Source of the DNA: Anagrus nilaparvatae
Lineage: Eukaryota > Arthropoda > Insecta > Hymenoptera > Mymaridae
DNA: 64,000 bases
Reading direction: 5' to 3'
Assembly (NCBI GenBank): GCA_022575985.1
Contig: JAKSXM010000007.1
Location: forward strand, 15,936,501 to 16,000,500
Below, piece after piece: positions 36,707 to 49,727 of this stretch. The stretch's first letter is position 1. Every line of letters starts with the position of its first letter. A program made the translations under genes and the position numbers. The notes below the pieces were generated by a model. That model searched no databases. It was not told where the DNA came from and saw nothing but the letters and a program-made list of their open reading frames with translations.

Positions 36707-36828
36707 TAGGGTAGATTCATCAGTGAATGACCGGTTACAATCTAGTAAATTAACACTCGTTTTTCATAAGAAATACATGGTATTGGTCATTCACTGGCGC
36801 CGATCATTCACTGGTGCATCTACCCTAG
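36707..36828. repeat. short MITE, TAGGGTAGAT ends
   Basis: TAGGGTAGAT..CAGTGAATGA at the left mirrors TCATTCACTG..ATCTACCCTA at the right, with a second inverted pair GGTCATTCACTGG just inside. TA flanks the GGGTAGAT termini on both sides, consistent with a TA target duplication and a unit of about 117 bp. Confidence 0.75.
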
Positions 36829-37779
36829 TTTGAATAAAAAAAGCTTTGGACATGATTTATTCAGGACAAATAGTCTGTTGTATTTAATAAGAATCAAGGC
36901 TCTATTTTCTTAATTTTTCATTATCATATCTGATCTTAAGTTTTTTCATGCCAGTTACATATTTACCTAATATACTCCAGATATATCGTGGCCCCGGAGT
37001 TCTGATATAGATTGAGAAAAGGTCTACTATAGGTTTTTTGGGTCGCTGAATCAGAACCTGGGGTCCAAAGTTGCTGGAAAATAAGGGAAAACCCTTAAAT
37101 CAGCAAAAACTACGATTTTTTGGGTTTTTGTTGCAAAAATTTGTAACTGAAGCTAAAATGATTAAACTAATGCCATTTTTACAAGATTGGTTATCAAAAT
37201 ATTGGGGTTATTATAATAAGTCCTTTAATATAAATTATTAGTGCATAAACCTAAAGTATTCTATTCTTTTTCTTCTCAGTTTTTGATTAAGCCCTGACTT
37301 CAATTTCAAATTATTCTAAGTCCCTAAACCGAAAATATTCTAAGTCCTTTTGACCCTCCCCCCTTTTCTGGGTACCCCTCCCTATGAACATGTTTCATGT
37401 TAAAAAACTTAAATAATTTTTAAATGCGTAGCATGCAATTCCAACAAATGCAGCTCAGGCGTAAGAAGATTAAAATGAAGAAAGGGTGTTTTTTGTTATG
37501 TACTACACAAACCCTATAATATGTATGTAAAATGAAAGAAGTAACACATATTTTTTTTTCTTTTTGTGTCTGATTTAAAATTTTTTTTGTAAAATATAAA
37601 AAATGTGAATTATATTTACAGGTGCAGCTTATTTATTGTACATACATAGAATTTTTGACAATTCCAGATGGGATTTTTCAACCAGTATTTAAGTTTTTAT
37701 GTTTTTATGCATTTTCAACCAGCATTTTGGGTAGCTAAACTTAAAAAATAGATCCATTTTTATCAAAAAAGTTAAAAAG

Positions 37780-37811
<32 letters not shown>

Positions 37812-38655
37812 AAAAAATAAAAATAAAAAACCTAAAGTAAAAATAACCTAAAGTTACTTATTACTCAAATTGTAAGTAGGTGTAACCACTTGTAGCAATA
37901 TATTCTTTGTTTGTAGTAAAAACAAATATTGCATGCGTGATCAAAGATGTAAAAAATATAAACTTATCGTTAAAAAATCCATGAAAAAAAAAAACTTTCA
38001 TGCGAAAAAGCAAAGCTTCTAAATCTATGGAAGTTTATAATATGATTTTATAAAAATTTTTTTAATCAAGTCAACAATTTTTTGAAAAAATAATTTTCAT
38101 TTGCATTTATTAGGTACCATATTTGGTACACTGCAAAAAAAATAATTTTGCAGCAAACGGGATTCCATTTGCCACCAGCAAATTTCCGTTTGCGGCTAGC
38201 AGAATTTCACTTATAGCTCGTGGAATTTTCTTTCTTGCTCAAAAGATTGCAAATGACCTGAAATGCAAAAATTTAAAAACAAACAGTATCATTGATTCAT
38301 TTTATTTTTCTCAGTTCGGATATGCGCGCAGTGGTACGATGCGAAAAAATAAAATTTTTTTAAAGTCATTTGTAATCGCTAAAGCAAAAAATAAAAATTC
38401 TGCTTACCGCAAGTGGAATATTTCTGCTAATATAAGAAATTGATTTTTTGAGCTTTACAATTTTTGAGATTTCAATATATTTTGGATTTAAAATTGGTTA
38501 GTTGTGCAAAAAAACGACCCTTTCTGTAATAAAGAACTACAGAAAAAACAAATTCATAATGTTTCAAATTTGATTGAATAAAAATTGAGTTTTTGTAGCA
38601 AAAACTATATCATTTTTAACTCATTACTTTTAATTTGTTTAAAAATGTCTAATTC
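36829..38655. other. AT-rich intergenic stretch with repeat fragments
   Basis: It holds a fragment of the 'AAGTCCCTAAA' repeat (about 37300-37395) and a run of 30 A (37780-37809). A frame at 38123-38443 starts beside TACACTGCAAAAAAAA, a MITE-like end, and has low-complexity AT-biased content, so it was not called a gene. Confidence 0.45.
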
Positions 38656-39930
38656 CCCTCATCAAAAAAACACTCAAGAAAAAACCAAAAAAAAACTCCG
38701 AAATTAACACCGAGAAAATTCGGCGTAATTTCGGAATCCGAAAAAAAACACCAAAATAAACACCAAAAATAACACCAAATAAAAACCTTCATAAAAACGC
38801 TGAAAATTTAGGTGTAATTTCTAACTACAGTAGTGGGGGTGACATTGGAATTGTAGGAGTAGAACGAGAATAAGAAGGGATACAAATTTTATCTGCTGCA
38901 TATTATTTATTATATTTATCGTATCAATGATATTTAACACCTTTTAGAGAATTTTAACTAAGCTTGCCTGATCGACGCGATAAATTAAATTTTTAAGAAA
39001 CAAATTTTTATTAATATATTTATTTTGCTGGTGAAGTTCACGATTAATAATTTATTTTAAATAATTATTAAAATATAATGCACATTTAAGCACGTATCCT
39101 GGCCCCCCGAAATGAAAATTTTTAGAAAAATACTAATATTTTTTGCCGTAATCTCAAAAGTTTTCAATTGTTTCAAACATTACTTCTAAATTGCTTCTTA
39201 AATTTAATTATTAAAGAAATTTACACAATAATTATTATCATTACTAGGTTTTGTCCCTCAACCCAAATTTTTGACCCCTCACCCAAATTTTTTCTGTTTC
39301 TATTTCCCGGAGTTTTATGCTATTTTTAGCAGATTAAACAAAGAAAAAAATTTGCTTACGTTAACCGAAATTTTCCAGATACGGGAACCTGAATTTTTTT
39401 GTTTGCCAAAACCGAATTTTTTTTTTCAATGTCATGAATGATATAAAAATAAATTTTTTATTACTTACAATTTACTTAACATTGCATCAGATAAAACTTT
39501 ATTAATAATTAAATATATTAAAAATTTTTTAAAATTAAAATAATTTTCACTATTTCACCTTTTCGCCTTTAACTACGTCTACTCTTCATCACTGTGACAT
39601 AAAAACTAAAAAGATTATTAACAAAGATATGCGATACACCAACTCCAATGAATATAGCATTTGGTTTCGGGTTTAGTATCAACATTTTGGTGTAAACACC
39701 GAAATGTCAATGCAGACACCGAACACTTCAGTGTAAACTCTGAAAATTTAATCTAACACCGATTGTTTCAGTGTTTTTTTAAAATTTTAGTGTAAATTCC
39801 AAATGTTTGGGTATTAATACCTGAAGCTCAGTGTTAACACCAATCATTTTCTAAATTACACTATAAATTAGGTGTTAAGACCCAATTTTGGGTATTAATA
39901 CCAAAATTTAAGGTGCTTTTTTGACGAGGG
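38656..39930. mobile_element. inverted-repeat element with CCCTC(A/G)TCAAAAAA ends, 1.27 kb
   Basis: The left end, CCCTCATCAAAAAAACAC, and the right end, GTGCTTTTTTGACGAGGG, are imperfect inverted repeats. Next to both ends lie clusters of short units such as AACACCAAAAAT and AACACCGAAA (left) and their AATTTTGGTGTTAA-like counterparts (right, 39690-39900), so the subterminal regions are also inverted arrays. The middle is AT-rich with no transposase. A non-autonomous DNA transposon is the best reading. Confidence 0.6.
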
Positions 39931-42900
39931 TCTTTGCTATATTAGTTGTTGGCTCGGTTATGGTTGTTTGAGATATGAAAAATATAGGTCTGAATTGCAA
40001 ATATCTTGGATCTCAAAGAGCTTTGTACTTATAAGAACTTTTGCTAAGCAAGACCTGTCAATTTCAAAGAAATTTGGCCAGAAAAAATTTTTGAGAATTG
40101 TATCTTTAAAAATGCGTATATATCTCTTTTTTTTCTGAAAAAATTACGACAAAACTATGCATAATTAAAATATATAAAAATCAAAGTATATTTAATTAAG
40201 TAATTATCAAGAAAAGGTTTTTATATTCATTAATTTATTAAAAATGTATTTAACAAATTACTCATTTACTCGTAAAATTCTTTATTAGTTGTAAATTTTC
40301 TAGGTTACAGATTAAAATTTAATAAAACAATTGACATTTAATTTATTGAAATTTAATTTAATTTATTAACAAATCGTTTTTAAAATACGAACAATTTATT
40401 AACAATATTTTTCAATAAATTTAAATAAAATTGAGAGAATTATTAAAGCATTCTATTTTTGTATAAATATGTAAATTTAATATTTAAATATTAAATTATT
40501 AGTTAATATATATTAATATTTAAATTTATTTAGATAAAAATATTGAATTTAACTAAACATGTAAAATTGTGTTTAAATAAATACAAAAATATGTAAAATA
40601 TTTATGTTTATTTTTGAAAATTGCAATAGATTTTATCATTTGTTTATATCAAAATATTAACACTTATGAAATTTCAAATATTTATGGTGGATTTCTACTT
40701 AATTAAATATTTTTTGCAATATATATTTGTTTACACTATATTGCTGTAAATATAATTACTAATTTAATTAGTCAGTTTAGCTTTGAATTGTAATTAAAAG
40801 TTTATATGTACATAAAATTTTCAATTTTCATAAAAGCTTGTTACAGAGAGATTATAGAGATTTAGAATTATTTTAAGTGGGTATATTCTATGTTTGTAGT
40901 TATATTAGGTTCTTTGGCCTTAATAATTTCAAACAGTATCATTGATTTTTTTATAGGGTTGATTATTTTTTGTTTGCCATTTTAACTTTTTTAAAAACTT
41001 GATTTGGTGGGTAACGTTTTCAGGGAAAACTCCCCTAATCAAGAATGGCTAAAAATGGTCAAAAATGGTATGTTATAAAATGTGTTAAAGTCCTTGGATC
41101 AGATTTTATCGAGGTTAAGGTTTTGAAAAGTTCATTCAAGAAAGTAAGAAATTCATTTTCAAACTCTTTAATACGCATTTAAAATTTAGCAAATTTCAGA
41201 TGAGCGGTGAAAATATATAGCTTATTAATAAGGGTGACAAAGAATCAAATAGTCCTGATTCCTACAAGTCTAAGTCTGATAGATGTCGACGTGCGTAGGG
41301 TAAGTTATTTAAAAAGATCTCCAAACTTAAATTTGAAGAAAGCATGCAAGGTTAGATTGCTTTGCTTGAACTGCTTGAATTTTTAAGTGATTCAAGCATT
41401 TTGCTTAAAATATCAATTTTTAGCATTTGCTTAAAAATTTAAGCACAGTACTTAACACAGGTACTTAATTTTTAAAATACAATATTTTTTTCATTTTTTT
41501 GAATTTAGGGTAGTTTTAACCTATTTTTACTAAATGACGAATTTGCTAAAATACTATAAAATATTTTCAATAACAAGATCCAAAAAAAAAAAAAATAAAT
41601 AAATTAAGAAAATAAACTTAAATCATATATTTTTTATAATTTTCCTCATTTTGGGGATAGTTTTTACCCTCTAAAATTAACCATAAAATCCCAATTTTGT
41701 CATCTTACCAAAAAAACTTATAACCAGTTTGTGTGAACACAAGCAAAATGCATGGAACATGTTTACTTACAGCTGAGCATAGACACACAAATTACAATAC
41801 AAATTGCTATTTTTATAATTTGTAATTATAACCTTTACTAGATGTGAATGTTCTAAACCCAAATTATTTTGATTCCTTCAACTCGTATTATTTTAAGTCC
41901 CTAAATATTCTAAGTCCATTAACCTAAATTGTTCTAAGTCCCTAAATCAAAAATGTTCTGATTTGGACCCCGAATATGGATTTAGCGACCAGATAACATA
42001 TAATAGATCTTTTTTCATGCTGGTTACAGATTTAAGACCCGTTCCCACATTATAACTGGAGTAGGGTGCAAAAGCTTTGATACTAGCATGATTACTGGCA
42101 CGAGTTCCCGGAGAAGCCATGCTCAAGTGTTATATGTTCCCGCTAGTGTAAGGAGTTTTTCACCCACGGTGCTTACAATATTTTTTGTTTGGCTAGGAAT
42201 TGTTTGCATAAAATTTATTAAAAATTAGTGCCAGCAATGTTAACCAATTTGGATTTTAAGAATCTGATTTTTGGACGGTGATTAGTGACCCCAAAAACTT
42301 TCTACTCAACGATGAATGTATGAATTGTGGAATTTATTTTAAAGTTATGATACAGCCATTTAATTGCCATTAAAAATATAGTATCATTAAAATATAAAAA
42401 TGCACAGTGATTTTATTTACTACCTTTACAAAAAAAAAAAAATAAAAATATTTTAATGCTCAATATAAATAACATTAAGCAAAAAAAAAAAATGCAATAA
42501 GAAACACGTATGTATAAAAATAAATAAATAAAATCGATATGTATAGTATAAAAAATATATTCTATACACTACAAGATCATATAATTTTGCATAAGGTAAA
42601 TGGCTTTTCTTTCTACGCATCATTTATGTATACATAAGCGTTAAAGCTCAGAAAATTTTAACAATATCGGCACGTTCTTTCAATGTTTTTTTTGTTGTCT
42701 TGTATATATTTATATTATAAGGTATATATGAAAATATAGTCAAAAAGTATATTGTCTATACGTTTTTACAATGCTGTTATTGTTCTATATTTATTCATAT
42801 ATGTGTATATTAGATTGATGCTTATTTTTCAAAATTTATTTATTTGGAAATATTTAGATGATAAAATTGACCTAGTAAAATTCAGAAAAATCTATAAAAT

Positions 42901-43689
42901 TTTTGAACTTTTAAGATCAATATTATTGGTACCACAAAAACTACCAACACCAATTGGTACCATCAATTACATAGTGGGTTTTAAAAGATACATAAAAGTA
43001 GGTTTTTTAAACTGTAATTTTTAAGATTCTATTTATTTTAATTTAACGAATAACTTCTAAATACATAATTTGAGAAAAAAAAGAAACTAAAATTCAAAAT
43101 TTAGAATAACTCTAATATATAATTACATAAGCACAATAAACAGATGCTACATAAAAATAGTATACATGGATACTTGATATAACCATTTTACATTATAACC
43201 ATTATAAAATGCATTTACTTTAACGATTCAACAATATGTTTATTATATTTTAACCCTTCAATTATATTTCATGGTTATAATGAATATTGTAATTCTGTAT
43301 AATATTAACATTATTTTTAATGTTTAATGTTAAGAAAAAAATTTAATTTTCTATACATTTATACTTTTTAATTATTCATTTGGCGTATATATAGAAAGTT
43401 AATAAAAGAATTATAAGCTAAATATTTATAATAAATGAATTGAAAAAGAAATTTTTATTACAAATGGTATTTAGTAATAGAAATACTTCGCTTAATTCAC
43501 TTACTGCAAAATTTGCGAAATCTTCGAGAAGATTATCAAGAATAGGTTAATGCCTTTTTTTTTGATAACCACTCTATTATTAAAATAATTAGTCTGAATT
43601 TCGTAATTATGTATTAACAACGCGTTGGCTTATATTATAAATTTTATTTATGGTGATTTAGATTATTCAAGTAAAAATATAATGGTCGA
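39931..43689. other. AT-rich intergenic stretch with repeat fragments
   Basis: It contains an inverted fragment of the ACCGGTTATAAG repeat (about 41705-41960) and a GCCAGCAATGTTAA fragment (about 42228). A frame at 42752-43024 has no family resemblance and AT-driven codon content, so no gene is called. Confidence 0.35.
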
Positions 43690-44029
43690 CGTTCCATCGG
43701 GTAGGACCGATAACCATTTTCAATAATGATTTATTGAGATACGTGAACAAATAATGTATATATGGGCATATCACACCATAAAGTGGCATATCCAAGATCT
43801 AGGTCCTGAGACCTAGACCCCACAGAGCCCAATCTATTACTCAGCTACACAGTATCTCAGCTAACTAAGCAGGGAAATCCGCTGGCGATCCCTGTGGGAC
43901 CTTTACACCATGATGTGACTCGTTAGTGGAAAGATCCTTCGGGTTTTGCGGAGGGACACCATTTCTGCTATGACCGCTCCCATTGAGTGCTCGACCTATC
44001 CGCGGGTACCTCTTGGCGGTGTGGGCATA

Positions 44030-45410
44030 TTAGCAAAGTTCCCTGATTCCCTGATTGCTCCGGCAGATCTCCTCACAAAGATGCATATTGCGGGAGCTTG
44101 CCAAGTGACAGATCTCCAACCTCCTTTGCCATTCCTCATTCGCAATGAAGTTTAGCTCTGTGATCTTGTCCCCATCATCAGAGTCAAAGTTCCTGACGTA
44201 AAAATTAACTTTGCCAATCTTCCTAAATTTATATCTCGCAGCAGCCATGTCTACTTCCACGTTACCTGGTAATGCTCCTGCAATTACTTGCAGGGCATTA
44301 TTTGATATCGTGGAGTAGGCCCTAGTAATGGCTAGTAGTGCACTTCGTTGCACGCTATTTATTTTTCTCTTTTGACTCTCATTACACAGGTCCCAACAAC
44401 CTGAAGCGGCATAGGTGATCGTAGGGACGAAGATCAGTGTCGAAGTGGACACCTAGGTATTTGACAGATTTTTTAAAGATAATATGTTTACCGTTTAGCT
44501 TAATTGCTGGGTTTTTATCCGACTTCACAAAATTGAGGGATTTTTTCCACTTGCCTTTACGAATATCTTTCTTAAGGGAAATAGCTTCTGTTTTGAATTC
44601 GGTAACCTAAAGAGTTGCGAATTTGAAGCAACTATTTATTATGTCAACGATGGGTTGACTTTTCTTTTCAATTTTGTCTCGGCTGCTAGCCTTAACTATG
44701 ACGCTCAGATCGTCAGCATACACAACGTTCGCTTTGTCGAGTTTCTTAAGAAGGACACAAATTGGATATTCCACACGGAAGGTCCGAGTATAAAGTCTTG
44801 AGGACAGCCTTTAGTTGGTGTCTTAGAGGTTTTCCCACTACCCCAAGAAAGCGTAACTTTCCTTTTTTCAAAATAATCAAAGATTACATTGTAAACGTTC
44901 TGTGGGCACTGATAATTTTTCAAGAACCAGGGACCAACAAACTTTGGAAAACGCTCCCTTGGTGTCGAACAAAATACCAATCGCATGGTTTTCAAAGGAG
45001 TCTCTAAGAACATTTCTCATGTGTACTATAGTGTCTTCAGCGCTCTTGTTTCGCGTAAAACCATACTGATTTTTACTCATTTTATCCGCGGTTATTATGC
45101 TTTCTTCGAGCCGTATCTTGATGAGCTTCTCATACCATTTACCAAGAGTTGATGAAAGGCATAAGGGCCTATAAGATTCTTTTAATTCAGGGTCTTTGTC
45201 GCCTTTAGGAAGTAACATTAAAGACCTTTCTTTCCATTCATAAGGCAAAAAATCATTCTCAAGTAATGAGTTAAAAAGGATGAGGAAGGGCTCTTCGTTT
45301 GCCTTAAAGGCAACCTTTAGAGCCCTTATCTTGATAAGATCGAGCCCTGGGGCTTTACCGTTATTCATCGATCGAATGGTTCGTCTCAGTTCGTGTATGG
45401 AAAAGGGCAC
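44030..45410 (-). pseudogene. reverse transcriptase and C-terminal domain remnant (R1-like)
   Basis: The first piece has NGKAPGLDLIKIRALK (motif 0/1 region), LPKGDKDP, SYRPLCLSSTLGKWYEKLI and QYGFTRNKSAEDTI, all standard blocks of non-LTR reverse transcriptases. The LFDTKGAFSKVCW segment stands where LDIxxAFDxVxW carries the first catalytic Asp. The next frame has GCPQDFILGPSVWN, and the YADD region lies near 44705-44730. The last piece reads AITRAYSTISNNALQVIAGALP, typical of R1/TRAS/LOA C-termini (quoted here as two adjoining segments). At least two frameshifts are needed to join the pieces. Confidence 0.75.
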
Positions 45411-45951
45411 CCACTTTTCGGACTGTGGTGTTTCATGTATTTTCCCTCTGATTTGCCTCTGCTCGAGCGTATCGAGTTCAGCACGGTCACGGGAATGTGG
45501 TGTTCTATAAATGTTTGAGCCGCATCTTGCATTCTCTCGTTAAAGCCCGACATTGTTCGGAGACTATTAAGTGCATTGTCGTTTTTGAGTTTTCCAGCAG
45601 CCAATTTGTGCATAAATCTTCACGGCTTCTCGTTTGCCTCGACTGTAATGAAATCTCTTAGACTAGCACGTTTCGTCTTGACTATCAATCGGGTATATTT
45701 TCAAAGTAATTTTTTGACTTTATCCTTAATGGTTTTGCAACTTTAACAGTTGCATTTTGGATAAAATTTGCTCACCCTGCGATATTGCCTTCGGGCACGG
45801 TGGGCAATTCGCTTCCAGATGGTTAATTCGCGTGTCGACCACGGTTTAGATCGGATAAAGCATCGTTTTTTGGGAATCGACTTTTTCCAGGATTTAATGA
45901 TTATTTTTGTAAATTATGTTGCTAGCAATCTAGCAGTAGGATTTATTGATA

Positions 45952-46404
45952 TTATAACTCCAATCCTAGATTCCGTCCTGGAGTCTTAAAGTATTCAGAG
46001 AACTTATCCCAATCTGCTTTTGATAGGCAAAAACGTGTCGGTTCTAATTTCTCTATGCTACTCCCGGACGGAGTTTCAATCTTAATTTGAAGAATCTTAT
46101 GATCACTTGAAGTGAGATCTCTAATTTGCCAATTAGTGACCATTCGCAACATAGAAAGAGTTACGAGTGTAACGTCAACAAAAGATTCACAGGTCCTAGA
46201 TTTATATGTTGGACTGGTATTCAGTTTATTCACCACAATTAAATCGTGTTTTACTATAAGGTCTTCAACCAACTTGTCGCTACTATCCTCAGTCAGGCAC
46301 CATAGCAGTGATAGTCCATTCACATCAGCAACTATGAGTATTTTTTTACCTTTAAGGGCACTAAATACTTCAAAAAAATTCCTCAAAATCTCTTCTCTAA
46401 ACAT
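45952..46404 (-). pseudogene. APE-type endonuclease remnant (R1-like element)
   Basis: The 150-residue frame carries VADVNGLSLLWC, matching the GDFNAxxxxW block, and SSDHKILQI, matching the SDHxxI block with the catalytic Asp-His pair. These are hallmarks of the apurinic-endonuclease domain that nicks the target in R1/Jockey-type elements. The N-terminal third with the catalytic Glu is absent. It is one piece of the element at 43690-46560. Confidence 0.7.
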
Positions 46405-46679
46405 ATTTTTTAGCCCATTTAGCGCGCGCCGTCAAGCTTACATTTTTAAGAAATTGGGCACACAGCTTTATTATTCTAAAAATATACATCAATTTTTCTC
46501 TCATCATACATCTAATTATTCCTTAGTTGTTAGAAATTATGTTAGAGCTGTTTGGTGATGTAAATTAAGCAGCAATATTTGTGGTTCCTTACAAAGCTAA
46601 CGTCGTAGTACCAAAATGGCTAAAAACAGAGAATGGGACCAGCAACATCAAAATAATCTATTTTTAGACGTACAGTATC

Positions 46680-46854
46680 TGATATCCCTTTAATTAATTT
46701 ATATCCTTAAGGGATTTAACGACAGGTGTAATAAGATATCTTGTAATAAACTATACACAATGAGATTTAGGTTAAGTGATTATCTTTAATACCATGTGTT
46801 ATATGTAGAACCCATAGATACATAAATAATTTATATGTTGCAAATTACTTAACA
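46680..46854 (-). repeat. Copia 3' LTR
   Basis: It starts TGATATCC on the plus strand and ends AACA, and matches the 62266-62502 copy along TTTATATCCTTAAG, GGATTTAACGACAGGTG, AATACCATGTGTTA and TTATATGTTGCAAATTAC. It lacks a segment of about 60 bases present in the 5' copy, so either this LTR has a deletion or the other has an insertion. Confidence 0.85.
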
Positions 46855-46857
46855 ATA

Positions 46858-47430
46858 TTATCCCTTAATTAGTAATATATAAATTATGTTTTGTTTAATT
46901 GCTCTATATTTTATATTGACATGTTTTAAGGCGTGGCTGAATCTTAAATTTTTAGAAAATTCTAAGGTACTTTTATTATCACAGTTGATTAGAGTTGGTT
47001 TTAAATGTAATAATAAAAGTACTTCTTCTATCTTTCTTAAATATAAGACTTCTGTTACGGCATCATCTAAAGATTTTAATTCAGATTCTGTGGATGATCT
47101 GGCTACTACATGTTGTTTTCTGGATCTCCATGAAATTGCACCTCCTTGTTTTAAAAAAATATAACCAGTAAAAGATTCACATTTTATTCCAGTTCCATCA
47201 CAAAAACTAAAGATTTGATTGTGTTTATGCTTGTAAAATGTTAAGCCTAGACGAGCTGTACCTTTTAAGTATCTCATCAGATTTTTTAAATATTGCCAAT
47301 GAGTTGAGTTATAAGAAAGGTTGAATTGAGAGAGATAACTGACAGAATATGCAATATCAGGTCTTTTAGCTTGTAAAAGGTACATTGTCGTGCCTATGGC
47401 ATTTTGATAAGGGATTTTGCTTAGTTCCAT
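46858..47430 (-). pseudogene. Copia RNase H domain and C-terminus of the polyprotein
   Basis: The 190-residue frame starts with YQNAIGTTMYLLQAKRPDIA, the junction after the reverse transcriptase, and continues with SFCDGTG (first catalytic Asp), SRKQHVVARSSTESEL (catalytic Glu in STESE) and NCDNKST (Asp). It ends only a few bases before the 3' LTR, as is usual in Copia elements. It is separated from the rest of the polyprotein by the nested insertion and by stop codons around 47450-47560. Confidence 0.85.
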
Positions 47431-47609
47431 TATTTTTACTAGAGATTTGTCTTCGAAATCTGGTCTTAGTGACGTACCTGGTTCAATGGGTTTGGTATCT
47501 GGTGTTAATTGTCGAATGCCATACTTTTTTAAAAGTTCTTCAATATTTGTTTCTTATGACGTTGATACCAAGGAATTTTTTAACATCACCTAAGTTTTTA
47601 ATTTGAAAG

Positions 47610-47872
47610 TGTAATATTTTCGCTTAATTTTTGGAAAATATTGGGAATTCAGGGAGTCGAAAATGTATGAAAAAATAATAGTTTAACACTGTTCGGTTAT
47701 GTTGATATTGCATGTGGGGTTTTAATTCACACGCGTTTATTAAATAAATCACTTAATCTAAAATACTACAATTTTGGCAGTTAAAATTAAAACGTTTGCA
47801 CTCCCGTGAATTTAAATAAATAAAATAAATGAATTAATAATTATAATAAAGAAATTGATTTAGTGGACTGTA
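47610..47872 (-). repeat. BEL/Pao 3' LTR, outer half
   Basis: It matches 58272-58535 of the intact LTR at nearly every position after a diverged patch near 47635-47655. It breaks at GTGGACTGTA, where the foldback transposon was inserted. Confidence 0.9.
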
Positions 47873-49126
47873 CAACGTGCCCACGAAAAGATGTAGGGTC
47901 AAATTTTAAAGGATATAAAACTTATAAAAAAAAAAAGTAAATTGGTGGATCATCATATTTTTGCGTGCCCTTTCGATTGGTGATATCCAAAATTGGATAA
48001 ATTTTCTGGATTTTCAAATAAATACTCGATTTTCGCGAAAATTATTTAAAAGTTCAATTTTTTTTATTGAAATCATGAAAAAACCTATTAGAAACATATT
48101 CCCCCAATTTTTATCATCAAAAACGAAGTATTTATTGAAATATCTTAATTTAAAAATCCAAATTTAATTATAATTTTAAAAGTGTAAATGGAGTGTGAAC
48201 ATAGAGTGAGAACACGGTAATTTTTTGTGACTACGTGATCCATGATGAGATAAAATGAAAGATAAGGTTAGGCATGTGTTTATTTTTTCTGGTAGAAATA
48301 ATATAACCTTGTTTTCAAATAATAAATTAACGTAATTGTTTATTTTTTTAAGCTTATTATTTATATTCTTATTTGTAAAATTGTATTTGTGGTAATATTT
48401 TAAAATTTAATTTAAAATTTTATTTTTATAAATTTTAGTGCACAAGTATCGAGTCGCGCAGCCAAGTCTGATCACATATTATTTTTCAGATGAAAATTTA
48501 CAAATTTTTCGCAAATAAACTAAATGTTTTGTAAATCATTTATTGCTCAATTTAAACCAAGCTGGGATAAGATGCATGGTCGGGTCTTCAAATCGGTTCC
48601 AGAGTATTTTTTTCCGAAAGTACTACTAAAAATTTAAATTCCGCGGAAAATTTTACATAAGAGGATATACACATAAGCTTTGCGACACCGAAAACATATC
48701 ACAAAGTATAAAAAAATCAATTTTAAAAAAAAAATTTCGTCGTTCACAGCCACTTGAGGGCTACCCTGGGTTTGGTCGACCTCTCCCGATGAATTTTCGG
48801 TAGATCTATTTAGATATAAAATTAAGCAAGATATATGTACGTCTCCGCAGATCATTCTTGATCTCTGGAGATCAAAAGTGATCCCCGGAAATCTAAATAG
48901 ATCTAAATAGATCTGAAAATGTGGGTACACTGAAAATTTTTTTTTCCACAGTGGTCACGAAAGTACGATATTCCTCCGCTGCCAAGAAAATCGCAATCGT
49001 TCGCTACTGATGCAGAAAAATCGTATACGACCCTTGTCGATAAAAAAAGAAAGCTCTAAATCACAGTTTAGCATCCTCAGTTTCGCTTTGGAGGTTTATT
49101 TATTACGTATGATTTAAGCAATTCTT
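47873..49126. repeat. left outer arm of the foldback transposon
   Basis: It is the inverted copy of 53341-54710. The arm carries a 68-codon frame (47961-48167) that also occurs in the right arm (54416-54622, minus) with one difference. It also carries a copy of the dispersed palindromic repeat (48950-49126) and a block of GATC-rich units (about 48785-48925, AGATCTATTTAGAT). The short frame has no recognisable family, and its conservation between arms is explained by arm identity, so it is not called a gene. Confidence 0.85.
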
Positions 49127-49727
49127 TATTTTTCTGGCCATAGGACTAAATTATACTATTTCAATTGCTGCAAGGGGAATTTTCTTCTGGTCACGCATTA
49201 AATTCCACTTAACCCGCTTGCAGCAATAGGTAAATCTGCTGACGTAAAAAGCCAAAACTTTCTGCAAAAATTTCATCCGTCATCTTGGAAAATGGGAACA
49301 TTTATTAATGTGAAAAATTTTAAATTTTTTCATAAATTTCACTTTTCTTGAATCCAAGAGCAACCCTGTAAATTAGGAACTTCTATTTTTGAGTTTACTA
49401 CAAGTCAGCCATCTTGAAAAATCTGAAAAATGATTTGGGTATTCAAAATAAATTGGGTTCCTAAAATTCGCTTTTCTTGACTTCAGGAAACCGACTGTGA
49501 TTTAAGAAAATTTTATTTTCTTATGTTTTTGTCACTGTACAAAATTATCCTACTATACCATTTTGGATCTCCACTAACCTAACTTACTGGAAAAATAAGA
49601 ATTTAACTATTACATGTATTTACAGCTTTATTTCACAAAAAAATCATTTAATGAGTTAAAATTATTAAAAATAACAAATGTACCAAAATTTATTCAAATT
49701 CTGCGAAATGAGGACACATTCTTTGCA
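49127..49727. other. segment present only in the left arm of the foldback transposon
   Basis: It has no counterpart in the right arm, so it was inserted here or deleted there. A hairpin of about 85 bp starts with TTGCTGCAAG (about 49167) and ends with CTTGCAGCAA (about 49233). No gene. Confidence 0.55.

Larger units (their letters stand above)
43690..46560 (-). mobile_element. decayed R1-like non-LTR retrotransposon
   Basis: Reading leftwards on the minus strand, pieces of one element follow in order. They are an endonuclease C-terminal half (46404-45952), a linker, the reverse transcriptase fingers and palm (45410-44877, then 45013-44705 in another frame), and the C-terminal region (44452-44030). 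The remaining sequence to about 43690 would be the 3' untranslated part. The DNA is clearly GC-richer than the host background. Frameshifts and stops break it. The 5' end is truncated and the exact edges were not determined. Confidence 0.75.

Noticed and set aside
38123..38443. 106-codon frame
   Set aside because: Low-complexity AT-biased codons, no family motif, and a MITE-like CACTGCAAAAAAAA end at its start.
42752..43024. 90-codon frame rich in Ile/Leu/Phe
   Set aside because: The composition is what random AT-rich DNA gives; no motif or exon signals.
46112..46558. Plus-strand frame of 148 codons
   Set aside because: It is antisense to the R1-like endonuclease remnant, which has clear motifs on the minus strand.
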